A stretch of 64,000 nucleotides of DNA. Source: Edaphobacter aggregans DSM 19364 (GTDB lineage: Bacteria > Acidobacteriota > Terriglobia > Terriglobales > Acidobacteriaceae). The position numbers and the translations under genes were made by a program. The notes under the pieces are model-generated. The model searched no databases and was not told the origin of the DNA. It saw nothing but the letters and a program-made list of their open reading frames with translations. Shown here piece after piece: positions 46,816 through 55,170 of this stretch. The stretch is taken from assembly GCF_000745965.1 (NCBI RefSeq), contig NZ_JQKI01000013.1, positions 1 to 64,000 of the forward strand. The letters are read 5' to 3'. How positions within the stretch are numbered: position 1 is the stretch's first letter; each line of letters starts with the position of its first letter.

Positions 46816-49183
46816 GCGTCCCGGCCGGAGCAGCGGGCTTCGGCGAATCGCCCGCACTCTTCGGCGCCGCCGGCTCGTCCTCATCCGAATCCTTAGGCTC
46901 ACTCGCCTTCGGCGGTGCTCCCGTCGCAATCGACTTCACCGGAACATCCAGCACCTTCTTCGGCGCGCCCGCCACCGGAAACTGCTCGTTCGGCTTGTTC
47001 GCAATCGCCGCACGCATAAAATCCATCCAGATCGGCAGCGCCGCACGCGCTCCCGTCTCCTTCTCCCCCAGCGACTGCCGATTGTCGTACCCCATCCACG
47101 TCCCGCACGTCACCGACGGAGAAAACCCGATGAACCACGCATCCGTGTAGTCGTTCGTCGTGCCCGTCTTGCCTCCCAGCGGATGCTTCAGCTCCGAAGC
47201 TCTCGCCCCGGTCCCCATCCGCACCACCGACTGCAGCAGCTCCATCATCGTCCGCGCCGTGTCCACCGAGATCACCTCGTGAACATCCGTCGGCTTCTCA
47301 TCCAGCGGAAGCCCATCCGCCTTCGTCACCTTGCGGATGTAGTGCGGCTCAATCCGTATTCCATCATTCGGAAACACGCTGTAGGCACCCACCTGCTCGT
47401 ACAGCGTGATGTCCGCCGAGCCGATCGCCACCGGAAGAAACGCTGGAATATTGCTCGTGACGCCAAACCGGTGCGCCGTCTCGATCACCTTGCGAATCCC
47501 CACGCGTGCGGCCAGCTTCAACGCCGGAATATTCCGCGAGTCCGCAAACGCATACGTCAGTGTCATCGCGCCATGATAGTTGCCCTCATAGTTGCGCGGC
47601 GTATACGGCCCGCTCGGCGTCGGAAACGTCGTCGGCCCGTCCACGATGATGTCCGTCGGCTTCGCGCCCGCCTCCACCGCCGTCGTGTACACATACGGCT
47701 TAAACGACGACCCCACCTGGCGCTGCGCCTGCGTCGCGCGGTTGAACTGAGACAGCGCGAAGTCGCGCCCACCCACCATCGCCACCACCTCGCCGCTCGC
47801 GTTATCCACCGCCATCAGCGAGGCCTGCGCTCCCGTGTCCTGCTCGAGCAACGCCTTCCACGCTCCATCTTCCGCCGGCCCCGCAATCTTCACGTACACC
47901 AGGTCGCCCGTCTTCAGAAAACTGTCCGCATCCACATTCTCGGTCCACATCCAGTCCTCCGGCGTAAGCACCGCCTGCCTCGACCCCAGCTTTACCACGA
48001 CGCGCTTCGGGGCAACCTCCGTCACCACTCCGTGAACATACGTGTCCTTCGCGATCGGCTGCGTCCAATCCGGATACTTGTAGGTCTCAACATCCAGCCC
48101 CTCCAGAACGATGTTCTCCGGGCTCCCCTTCCACCCGTGTCTCCGTTCATACGCCGCCGCGCCGTCCAGCACCGCCTTGTTCGCCACCGTCTGCAGATCC
48201 AGGTCGAGCGTCGTATACACTCTCAACCCCGCGCCATGCACCTCTTCAACGCCATACTCCTTCTCCAGCTGCCGCCGCACCTCCTCCACAAAGTACGGAG
48301 CCGTGCTGTTCGGGGCAGGCTCGATATGCAGCCCCAGCGGAGCCGCCTTCGCCGCCTCCGCCTGCTCGCGCGTAATCTTCCTGTCGTCCAGCATCTCGTT
48401 CAGCACCAGGTTGCGGCGCTTCAACGCGCGCTCCGGGAATCGTACTGGCGAGTAGTACTCCGGCCCCTTCGGCAGCGCGGCAAGCAGCGCCGCCTCCGGC
48501 AGCGTCAGGTCGCGAACACGCTTGTTGAAGTAATACTCCGAACCCGCCTCGAACCCGTACGTCCCCCGGCCAAGATAGATCTGGTTTGCATACAGCTCGA
48601 AGATCTGGCTCTTCGTGAACCGCCTCTCGATCTGCATCGAGAGAATGACCTCCTGAAACTTGCGCCCAAACGTCTTCTCGTTCGAGAGAAACAGATTCCG
48701 CGCCAGCTGCATCGTCAGCGTCGACGATCCCTGCGTTCGTCTCTGATCATGCAGGTCCCGATACGCCGCGCCGACCGCGCGCACCAGGTTCACCCCCCAG
48801 TTGCTCTCAAAGCTCTTGTCCTCGATCGACAGAATCGCCTGCTTCAGCACCGGAGGAAAATCCGAGTACGGCACCACCACCCTGCGCTCCAGCGCGAACG
48901 ACCCGAACGGCCGGCCATGCACGTCCAGAAGCTCCGTCGTCGTATTCGGACGATACCGCGTCAGGTCGTCCATCTGCGGCAGATCGATCGAGTAGACCAG
49001 CATCAGCCCGCACATCGACCCGAACACCGCGGACAATCCCAGCAGAATGTAGAAGGTTACGCGACGCGCGATGCGGCGGCTTCGATACTCCGGCCCCTCG
49101 ACCACCCGTCGGGCGATCCGCTGCCACCGCGGCTCGGTCTCAACTGGGGTCGCCTCTTCTTCGCGTTTGAATAGGCTCTGCAC
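46742..49183 (-). CDS. Class A penicillin-binding protein 1A
   Basis: The 813-aa product has one N-terminal membrane helix (about 44-67) and a glycosyltransferase 51 domain (ILSIEDKSFESNWGVN, GSSTLTMQLARNLFLS, KFQEVILSMQIERR). The transpeptidase domain carries SxxK in QVGSSFKPYVY, SxN in ADSRN and KTGT in GGKTGTTNDYTDAWF. It polymerises and cross-links peptidoglycan. A Pro/Ala/Lys-rich tail follows the last domain, and its end overlaps ribF by 74 bases. Confidence 0.94.
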   Translation of the reverse strand: MQSLFKREEEATPVETEPRWQRIARRVVEGPEYRSRRIARRVTFYILLGLSAVFGSMCGLMLVYSIDLPQMDDLTRYRPNTTTELLDVHGRPFGSFALERRVVVPYSDFPPVLKQAILSIEDKSFESNWGVNLVRAVGAAYRDLHDQRRTQGSSTLTMQLARNLFLSNEKTFGRKFQEVILSMQIERRFTKSQIFELYANQIYLGRGTYGFEAGSEYYFNKRVRDLTLPEAALLAALPKGPEYYSPVRFPERALKRRNLVLNEMLDDRKITREQAEAAKAAPLGLHIEPAPNSTAPYFVEEVRRQLEKEYGVEEVHGAGLRVYTTLDLDLQTVANKAVLDGAAAYERRHGWKGSPENIVLEGLDVETYKYPDWTQPIAKDTYVHGVVTEVAPKRVVVKLGSRQAVLTPEDWMWTENVDADSFLKTGDLVYVKIAGPAEDGAWKALLEQDTGAQASLMAVDNASGEVVAMVGGRDFALSQFNRATQAQRQVGSSFKPYVYTTAVEAGAKPTDIIVDGPTTFPTPSGPYTPRNYEGNYHGAMTLTYAFADSRNIPALKLAARVGIRKVIETAHRFGVTSNIPAFLPVAIGSADITLYEQVGAYSVFPNDGIRIEPHYIRKVTKADGLPLDEKPTDVHEVISVDTARTMMELLQSVVRMGTGARASELKHPLGGKTGTTNDYTDAWFIGFSPSVTCGTWMGYDNRQSLGEKETGARAALPIWMDFMRAAIANKPNEQFPVAGAPKKVLDVPVKSIATGAPPKASEPKDSDEDEPAAPKSAGDSPKPAAPAGTPTGAKAPGGGSSKPAVARSASGTE

Positions 49184-49276
49184 AACGCCTCACCCCAACA
49201 TTATCGGTCAGCAGGCAGAGCTTTTCTCGCCGCAATCGCACACTTGAATCAACGCATGTAACTTTGAAGCAGACCG

Positions 49277-50518
49277 TCAGGCGGCCTTGCTCTTCAGCAG
49301 ATCCAGGGCCTTGTTCAACTGTTCGTCGATCGAAACACCCGGCTTCTTCGCCGCGGGCTGCGATTCCGTTGCCGGAATGCTGTCTTCGTTGCCGTCGCCG
49401 CCCGGTCCGCCGTCGTCGATGTTCGAGGCAACCAGCACACCCGGCGTCACGCCCTCGTCCTCAAGCTTCTTGCCCGAGGGCGACTCATACTTCGCCACCG
49501 ACAGAATCAGCGCCGCGCCATCCGGCAGCTCGAATGTCTTCTGCTGCGAACCCTCGCCAAACGTCTTCTCGCCCACCAGGTCCGCGCGCTTGTTGTCCAA
49601 CAGCGCCGCGGCAACAATCTCCCCCGGGCCAGCCGTTCCCCGGTTCACCAGTACCACCACCGGCGAGGTCGTATTGATCGCCTTCGAAGGGTCTGCCGTA
49701 AACGTCTGCTTGGCAACCTTCTGCCCCTCAAGCGTCGCAATCGTGCCCGACTTCAGCAGGAAGTTCGCCAGCCGCATCGCCTCAGGAATATCGCCAGCAG
49801 CCACATCGCGCAGGTCCAGCAGAATCTTCCTGTTGCCCGACTTCTGCATCGCCTTCAGCTTGCTCTCCACCTGCTGCACATGGTCATGGTCCAGAACCAC
49901 AGGCTTCAGATACAGAATCGACGAGTTCTCATACATCGTCTCGCTCACCGGTGGCAGCGACATCACCGCACGCGTCATCGTAATCTTGTCCGGCGCCGCC
50001 TTCCGCGGACGAACCACCGAGATCGTCAACTCACTCCCCGGCGCACCCTCCAGCATCATCCGGATCATCGCCAGCGAGATATCCCGCGTATCCCGGCCGC
50101 TGATCGCCTCAATGATGTCGCCATCATTCAGGTTCGCCTTGTCCGCCGGGCTTCCCGGAACCACCGAGACCACCGTCGCGTAGCCATACCGCTTCGAGAC
50201 GTTCAGCCCCACCTGCGCCTTGCCGCCCTTGTCCGCCTTGAACGCCTTGTAGTCCTCCGGCGTCAGGTAGCTCGAGTCCGCGTCCAGCGACTCCAGCAGC
50301 CCTCGCAGCGCTCCGTTCGTCACCGCCGGGATGTTCGGCTCCTCCACATAGTCCGTCTGGATATGCCGCAGCACCTCGCTGTACACGTTGATCTGCCGGT
50401 AGGCGCCATCCTGCGGCTCACTCGCCGCGCTCACGCCGCTCGAGTTCACGCCCAGAAATACGGTCAGCACCAGCACGACGGAGGCGGCAAGCAAAAGGAT
50501 CTTCGAAATCTTCGGCAT
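49277..50518 (-). CDS. S41 (CtpA-type) protease homologue lacking both catalytic residues
   Basis: The 413-aa product has a membrane anchor or signal segment (ILLLAASVVLVLTVFLGV), a PDZ domain (GYATVVSVVPGSPADKANLN, GDIIEAI) and an S41 core. The catalytic region reads VNRGTAGPGEIVAAAL where active enzymes have GSASASE: the serine position is Gly297. The lysine in GExTFGKG is Glu322 (KTFGEGSQQ). The fold looks intact but proteolysis is unlikely, so a scaffold or inhibitor role is possible. The Met at 50518 was chosen; the frame opens 13 codons earlier. Confidence 0.88.
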   Translation of the reverse strand: MPKISKILLLAASVVLVLTVFLGVNSSGVSAASEPQDGAYRQINVYSEVLRHIQTDYVEEPNIPAVTNGALRGLLESLDADSSYLTPEDYKAFKADKGGKAQVGLNVSKRYGYATVVSVVPGSPADKANLNDGDIIEAISGRDTRDISLAMIRMMLEGAPGSELTISVVRPRKAAPDKITMTRAVMSLPPVSETMYENSSILYLKPVVLDHDHVQQVESKLKAMQKSGNRKILLDLRDVAAGDIPEAMRLANFLLKSGTIATLEGQKVAKQTFTADPSKAINTTSPVVVLVNRGTAGPGEIVAAALLDNKRADLVGEKTFGEGSQQKTFELPDGAALILSVAKYESPSGKKLEDEGVTPGVLVASNIDDGGPGGDGNEDSIPATESQPAAKKPGVSIDEQLNKALDLLKSKAA

Positions 50519-50635
50519 AGGTGAAAGAACTCTCCCAAGCAGCGTGAGACGCCCCACAGGCGTTAGACGAAACTCACTGTCAAAATGATACTCTCGTACG
50601 GAGACTCCGCGATACCGGCAGGAACAACAACATTT

Positions 50636-50712
50636 TGGTGGCGGTGGACAGAATCGAACTGTCGACCTACGGGTTATGAGTCCGTCGCTCTAACCATCTG
50701 AGCTACACCGCC
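50636..50712 (-). tRNA. tRNA-Met (CAT anticodon)
   Basis: On the minus strand, a 77-base cloverleaf starts GGCGGTG at 50712 and ends CACCGCC-A-CCA with CCA encoded at 50636-50638. The acceptor stem pairs over seven bases, the D-arm has GCTCAGATGGTTAGAGC, the anticodon CAT is at 50676-50678, and the T-arm contains AGTTCGATTCT. The acceptor starts G-C, so it is not the initiator. Elongator Met is most likely; the lysidine-modified Ile tRNA cannot be excluded by anticodon alone. Confidence 0.93.
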
Positions 50713-50814
50713 GATGTGTGTGTGACCGTGCCCTTTTGAAATCATCGCGGATCGAGGAGAATCGCCGCGGCACAGCCAGATACCATCATACTTGATTCCA
50801 ACCATAGCGGAAAG

Positions 50815-51537
50815 ATCGGCGTCCTCGGTGTCATCCCCGCGCGCCTCGCCTCCACGCGGCTCCCCCGCAAGATCCTCCGCACCATCGCTGGCCGCCCCAT
50901 GCTCGCCTGGGTCTACGACGCCGCCCGCGCCTGCCCCCAGCTCGACCACCTCATCGTCGCCACCGACTCCGACGAGATCGCCGCCCTCTGCCGCGAGAAC
51001 AACTGGCCCTGCATCCTCACCTCACCCGACCTCCCCAGCGGCACCGACCGCGTCCACGCCGTCTCCAAGCTCATCGACGCCGAGATCTACGTCAACATCC
51101 AGGGCGACGAGCCGCTCCTAAAGCCCGAGCACCTCACCGCCCTCCTCCGCCCCTTCGCCACCCCCCACGTCGAGGTCTCCACCCTCAAGGTTCCCTGCAC
51201 CCCCGCCAACATCGACAATCCCAACGCAGTCAAAGTCGTCACCGCCGCCGACGGCCGCGCCCTCTACTTCTCCCGCGCCACCATCCCCTACAACCGCGAC
51301 GGCGCCCCCACCGAGTACTGGAAGCACATCGGCCTCTACGCGTACCGCAAGTCCGCCCTCCAGCGTTTCCCCACCCTCCCCCACAGCACTCTCGAGCACA
51401 CTGAGCGCCTCGAACAGCTCCGCTTCCTAGAAAACAACATCACCGTCTACGTCGAACCCACCAACCACGACACCATCGGCGTCGACACCGAAGAAGACCT
51501 CAAACTGGTCGAATCCATCCTTCTTCAACGCCAGTAG
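50815..51537 (+). CDS. kdsB: 3-deoxy-manno-octulosonate cytidylyltransferase, no canonical start codon
   Basis: The protein is clearly KdsB: GVIPARLASTRLPRKIL at the N-terminus, LIVATDSDEIAALC, NIQGDEPLLKPEHLTALL, NPNAVKVVT, ALYFSRATIPYNRD and GVDTEEDL. It makes CMP-KDO for lipopolysaccharide. The first in-frame ATG (50899) would remove the essential N-terminal motif. The frame is open back to the TGA at 50737 and holds no ATG, GTG, TTG or CTG before that motif. The ATC at 50815 aligns with Met1 of E. coli KdsB; another ATC at 50761 follows GAGGAG by one base. The start is uncertain. Confidence 0.85.
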   Translation: MGVLGVIPARLASTRLPRKILRTIAGRPMLAWVYDAARACPQLDHLIVATDSDEIAALCRENNWPCILTSPDLPSGTDRVHAVSKLIDAEIYVNIQGDEPLLKPEHLTALLRPFATPHVEVSTLKVPCTPANIDNPNAVKVVTAADGRALYFSRATIPYNRDGAPTEYWKHIGLYAYRKSALQRFPTLPHSTLEHTERLEQLRFLENNITVYVEPTNHDTIGVDTEEDLKLVESILLQRQ

Positions 51538-51560
51538 GCGTCGCTCGCCGCTACATGCTC

Positions 51561-51600
51561 GTCATTCTGAGCGCAGCGAAGAACCCCCGCATTTTGCTTG
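51561..51600. repeat. Dispersed GTCATTCTGAGCGCAGCGAAG repeat, copy 3
   Basis: GTCATTCTGAGCGCAGCGAAG is followed by AACCCCCGCATTTTGCT, very like copy 1 (AACCCCCGTATTT). It lies in the short gap after kdsB, again at a gene 3' end. Confidence 0.75.
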
Positions 51601-51628
51601 TGGTGCCAAAAAAGTGGCGCCTTCCAGC

Positions 51629-52294
51629 TCACCTCACCGCCGTAAATCGCAGCTCCAACCCGTCACCCTTCACCATCACTACCTGCCCCTCCAGCGAATC
51701 CACCACCCAATCCGCCTCCCGCAACTCCTCGAGCGTATGCGTCCCCAGCACCCCCAGCACCCGCGAACCCGCAGCCTTCCCCGCCCCCACCCCCGAAGGC
51801 GCATCCTCCACCACAATGCACTCATCAGGCCGCAATCCCAGCAGCTCCGCGCCACGACGGTACGGCTCAGGATGAGGCTTGCCCCGCTCTACCATATCCG
51901 CGCTGATCAGCCTCTCCGGAAGCGGCAACCCCGCCACCTTCAGCCGCTCCACCGTCAGCCGATGCGTCGCCGAGGTCACAATCGCCCACATATCCGCCGG
52001 CAGGCTCTCCAGCAGCCTCTTCACCCCTGGCAGAACCTTCAGGTCCGCCGTGTCCTCAACCTCGATGTCCTCAATCACCCGCAGCCCAGCCTGCGCATCG
52101 ATCTCCGGCCGCAGGCTCTTCACGATCTCAATCGCCCGCATCCCATGCGGAATCTCGTAGTTCTCCGCATCCGGCACGCCGTACATCTTCGCCCACTTCC
52201 TCCAGGACCGCCGCACCGAGCCGATCGAGCTGATCAGCACCCCGTCCATATCGAACAGCAGACCCTTCGTCTCCACCACAATCACTTCGCTCAA
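51629..52294 (-). CDS. HAD-superfamily sugar-phosphatase-like hydrolase
   Basis: The 221-aa product has HAD motif I LLFDMDGVLISS, motif II ATSATH, a conserved lysine in ERGKPHPEPY and motif IV VVEDAPSGVGAGKAAG. The cap insertion is of subfamily I (beta-phosphoglucomutase/sugar phosphatase type). The start is probably a TTG at 52294 overlapping the mutase stop (TTGA); GTG at 52285 is an alternative. It likely acts on a sugar phosphate connected to the mutase. Confidence 0.85.
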   Translation of the reverse strand: MSEVIVVETKGLLFDMDGVLISSIGSVRRSWRKWAKMYGVPDAENYEIPHGMRAIEIVKSLRPEIDAQAGLRVIEDIEVEDTADLKVLPGVKRLLESLPADMWAIVTSATHRLTVERLKVAGLPLPERLISADMVERGKPHPEPYRRGAELLGLRPDECIVVEDAPSGVGAGKAAGSRVLGVLGTHTLEELREADWVVDSLEGQVVMVKGDGLELRFTAVR

Positions 52295-53748
52295 CCCGCC
52301 GTTCCCTTCAGCACAAACTCCTGCGCCGCCTTCAGCACCTTCTCCACCGACTCCTTCGAGCAGCTCTCGCAATAAACCCGCAGCAGAGGTTCAGTCCCCG
52401 AGGCCCGCAGTAGAAGCCACGTCTCCGCCGCATTCTCCTTGCCCGCGGACGCCGGATTCTCCAGAAAGAACTTGATCCCGTCCAGCGTCTCCACCCGAAG
52501 CACCTTCATCCCCGCCAACTTCTTATCGCCCGCCCCATCTTTCATAGCGCCAGCGCGCGTAATCGCCGACTGCTTCAACTCCTCGTTGATGTGCATATCC
52601 ACGCGCCCATACTCATGCACGCCAAACTCCGCCTGCAGCGCGGCCACCAGCTCGCCCAGCGTCTTCTTCTCATCGGCCATCACATTTGCCAGCAGAAGCG
52701 AGTTCAGCAACCCATCCCTCTCCGGCAGATGCCGGCTGATCCCAACGCCGCCCGACTCCTCGCCGCCAATCAGGATCTCCTTCTCCAGCATCAGGTCCAC
52801 CACGTACTTGAACCCGATCCCGTGCTCGTTCAGCCTGCGGCCATACTTCGCCGCAATCCGGTCGATCATCTTCGTCGTGTTGAACGCGCGCGTCACCTCG
52901 CCCGGCCACCTCTTCCGCTCCAGCACCCACCACGCCAGAATCGAAAAAATTCGATGTGCGTCCACCACATTGCCGTGCTCATCCACAGCGCCGATGCGGT
53001 CCGCATCACCGTCCGTAATCAACCCCGCATCGCACCTCTCTGCGACCACAGCCTCCTGCGTCGCCTTGATGTGCGGAAGAATCGGCTCCGGATTGATCCC
53101 CAGAAACGTCGGGTTCACCTCACTGCGAATCTCCACGCACGGCACGCCCGCCCGCGCAAGGATCCCCGAGATCACCCCGCGCCCCGCGCCATACATATCG
53201 TCCACCAGAAATCTGTACCCGCTCGCCTTGATCGCCTTCAGATCGACGAACCGCTCGAGCGCCGCCACATACTCCGGCAGAAAATCAACCTCGCAAATCG
53301 CCGCCGCCTTCTCCGCGGCCGGAACCGGCTTCAGCAGATAGCTCTCAATCGACGCCATGATCGACGGCTTGCCCGAGCCCCCATAGCTCGCCTTGTACTT
53401 CACGCCGTTCCACTCCGCCGGATTGTGGCTCGACGTAATCATCACGCCCCCCGCGGCCTTCCGCTCCCTCACCGCATACGAAAGCGCCGGAGTCGGCGTA
53501 ATCCCGCTCGCTATCTGCACAGGAATCCCCGCGCCCGCCAGCACCTCGGCCACCAACTTCGCAAACGACCGCGACCCAAACCGCGTATCCCACCCGATGC
53601 AGACGCCCGCCTTCGCGTCCTCGTGCGCCAGCACATAGTTCGCAATCGCCGCCGCCGCTACCCGCACATTTGCATAGGTAAAGTCATCGGCGATCACGCC
53701 GCGCCACCCATCCGTCCCAAACTTCACCACCGTCTTCGTCTCAGCCAT
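52291..53748 (-). CDS. Phosphoglucomutase/phosphomannomutase family enzyme
   Basis: The 485-aa product has KFGTDGWRGVIADDF at the N-terminus, the phosphoserine loop MITSSHNPAEWNG, the Mg2+ loop TDGDADRIGAV and the sugar-binding loop GGEESGGVG. It interconverts hexose-1- and hexose-6-phosphates. With the guanylyltransferase upstream it could feed GDP-mannose, although glucose specificity is possible. A GTG four codons earlier is an alternative start. Confidence 0.9.
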   Translation of the reverse strand: MAETKTVVKFGTDGWRGVIADDFTYANVRVAAAAIANYVLAHEDAKAGVCIGWDTRFGSRSFAKLVAEVLAGAGIPVQIASGITPTPALSYAVRERKAAGGVMITSSHNPAEWNGVKYKASYGGSGKPSIMASIESYLLKPVPAAEKAAAICEVDFLPEYVAALERFVDLKAIKASGYRFLVDDMYGAGRGVISGILARAGVPCVEIRSEVNPTFLGINPEPILPHIKATQEAVVAERCDAGLITDGDADRIGAVDEHGNVVDAHRIFSILAWWVLERKRWPGEVTRAFNTTKMIDRIAAKYGRRLNEHGIGFKYVVDLMLEKEILIGGEESGGVGISRHLPERDGLLNSLLLANVMADEKKTLGELVAALQAEFGVHEYGRVDMHINEELKQSAITRAGAMKDGAGDKKLAGMKVLRVETLDGIKFFLENPASAGKENAAETWLLLRASGTEPLLRVYCESCSKESVEKVLKAAQEFVLKGTAG

Positions 53749-53769
53749 AGAAATCTTCACGTTATTCCG

Positions 53770-53856
53770 TTGCTGCTGCCCTTGCCTTTGTTGCTGCCCT
53801 TGCCTTTGTTGCTGCCCTTGCCTTTGTTGTCGCCGTTGCTGTTGCCCTTGCCTCTG
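53770..53856. repeat. Tandem repeat with 18-bp unit TTGCTGCCCTTGCCTTTG
   Basis: Two perfect 18-bp units (53791-53808, 53809-53826) are preceded by a nearly full unit and followed by a degenerate one. There are no spacers, so it is not a CRISPR array. It lies between two sugar-nucleotide genes. A related TTGC-rich patch precedes a palindrome in the 12.9 kb cluster, suggesting one composite repeat family. Confidence 0.75.
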
Positions 53857-53862
53857 AGGTAG

Positions 53863-53916
53863 GCCTGGGCTTTAGCCCAGGCACAAAATCTCCCCCCATA
53901 AGGGGCTTTAGCCCCT
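53863..53916. repeat. Pair of GGGCTTTAGCCC palindromes
   Basis: GCCTGGGCTTTAGCCCAGGC (53863-53882) and AGGGGCTTTAGCCCCT (53901-53916) are REP-like palindromes with the same core. The 12961-12976 palindrome (GGGGCTTCAGCCCC) is a relative and also follows TTGC repeats. Confidence 0.7.
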
Positions 53917-53938
53917 GAGGTATGTCTTCCTCTCTCCA

Positions 53939-55108
53939 CTACACCAGATCTTCCCGGCCCGCCTGCTTCAACTCCGCCACAACCTTGCCCACATCCTGCG
54001 ACCGCTCCCTCGTCGTAATCAGCAGCGCATCCTCCGTCTCCACCACCACCAGGTCACTCACGCCAACCAGCGCCACCGCCTTACCCGGAGCGAACACATA
54101 GTTCCCATGCGCATCGATATCCACGCACGGCTGGTCCGTCTTATCGAAGACATTCTTCTTCGCCAGGTCCTCCGGCCCGCAGTGCGCAACATGCTCATGC
54201 AGCGCCGACCAGCAACCAAGATCATTCCAGCAGAAGTCTCCTGGCAGGCAGTAGATCTCCGAGGCCTCCTCGCCCTTCGCCGACCGCGGCTCCAGCACCG
54301 CAAAGTCGATCGAGATGTTCTCGCACTGCGGATACAACTCCGCAAACACCTGCTCGAACTCTGCCGTCCCGTAAGCCGCCGCAATCTTCTCCATCAACAC
54401 GGCCATCGCAGGCGAGTGCTCCCGGATCGCGCACGCCAGCGTCCTCGCGCTCCACAGAAACATCCCGCTGTTCCACGCATAGTTGCCCGAAGAGACAAAC
54501 GCCTCCGCCAGCGCCTTGTGCGGCTTCTCCGTGAACCGCTTCACCCTCCGCACCTCGATGCCACCCGTCAGCCCCGAAGCCTCTTCCACCGCCGCTCCGC
54601 GCTCGATGTACCCATACCCGGTCTCGGCCTTCACCGCCGGCACGCCGAGCACCACAATCCTCTCGCCGCTCGCCGCCAGCTTCACACCGGCCCGCACCAC
54701 CTCCGCGAACCGCTTCCTGTCCTCCACCACGTGGTCCGAAGGAAAGATCCCGATCACCGCGCCCGGGTCCTCCTTCTCCATCAGGAACGCCGCCAGCGCG
54801 CACGCCGGAGCCGTATTCCTCGCCGCCGGCTCGCTCAGAATATGCTCCTCGAGCACCTCCGGAAGCTGATGCACGATCTCGTCCCGCAGCAGATCGTTCG
54901 TAATCACCCAGATGTTTGCCGAATCCGCCACCGGCAGCAGACGATCCACCGTCTGCTGAATCATCGTGCGCTCGCCATCCAGCGCCAGCACCTGCTTCGC
55001 CCGCGCCTTCCGGCTTCGTGGCCAGAACCGCGTTCCGCTACCGCCTGCAAGAATCACCGGAGCAAATCGCGGCTCCGCGCCTAACGCCTCACGTCCAGCC
55101 TTGCTCAT
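53939..55108 (-). CDS. manC: Mannose-1-phosphate guanylyltransferase
   Basis: The 389-aa product has the nucleotidyltransferase signature VILAGGSGTRFWPRSRKARAK, then ARNTAPACALAA, IGIFPSDHVVED, GYGYIERG, RFTEKPHKALA, YAWNSGMFLW and the C-terminal LGCWSALHEH and TEDALLITTRERSQDV. It makes GDP-mannose from mannose-1-phosphate. It lacks the extra isomerase domain of bifunctional ManC/AlgA. The Met at 55108 was preferred over one five codons earlier. Confidence 0.92.
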   Translation of the reverse strand: MSKAGREALGAEPRFAPVILAGGSGTRFWPRSRKARAKQVLALDGERTMIQQTVDRLLPVADSANIWVITNDLLRDEIVHQLPEVLEEHILSEPAARNTAPACALAAFLMEKEDPGAVIGIFPSDHVVEDRKRFAEVVRAGVKLAASGERIVVLGVPAVKAETGYGYIERGAAVEEASGLTGGIEVRRVKRFTEKPHKALAEAFVSSGNYAWNSGMFLWSARTLACAIREHSPAMAVLMEKIAAAYGTAEFEQVFAELYPQCENISIDFAVLEPRSAKGEEASEIYCLPGDFCWNDLGCWSALHEHVAHCGPEDLAKKNVFDKTDQPCVDIDAHGNYVFAPGKAVALVGVSDLVVVETEDALLITTRERSQDVGKVVAELKQAGREDLV

Positions 55109-55170
55109 GCCTCTCCATTCCAAAGGAAAGCCGCATCGGCACCCCGATGCGGCTCTCTCCTTTGATCACT

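Noticed and set aside
47183-49174. 663-codon open frame antisense to the PBP1A gene
   Set aside because: Arg/His/Leu-rich translation typical of an antisense shadow; the opposite strand has all PBP motifs.
50792-51121. 109-codon frame starting with TTG as an alternative kdsB start
   Set aside because: It is in a different frame from the KdsB protein, and its Ser/Pro-rich translation has no family character.
53770-53856. Possible CRISPR array
   Set aside because: The 18-bp units are directly adjacent without spacers, and no cas gene is present.
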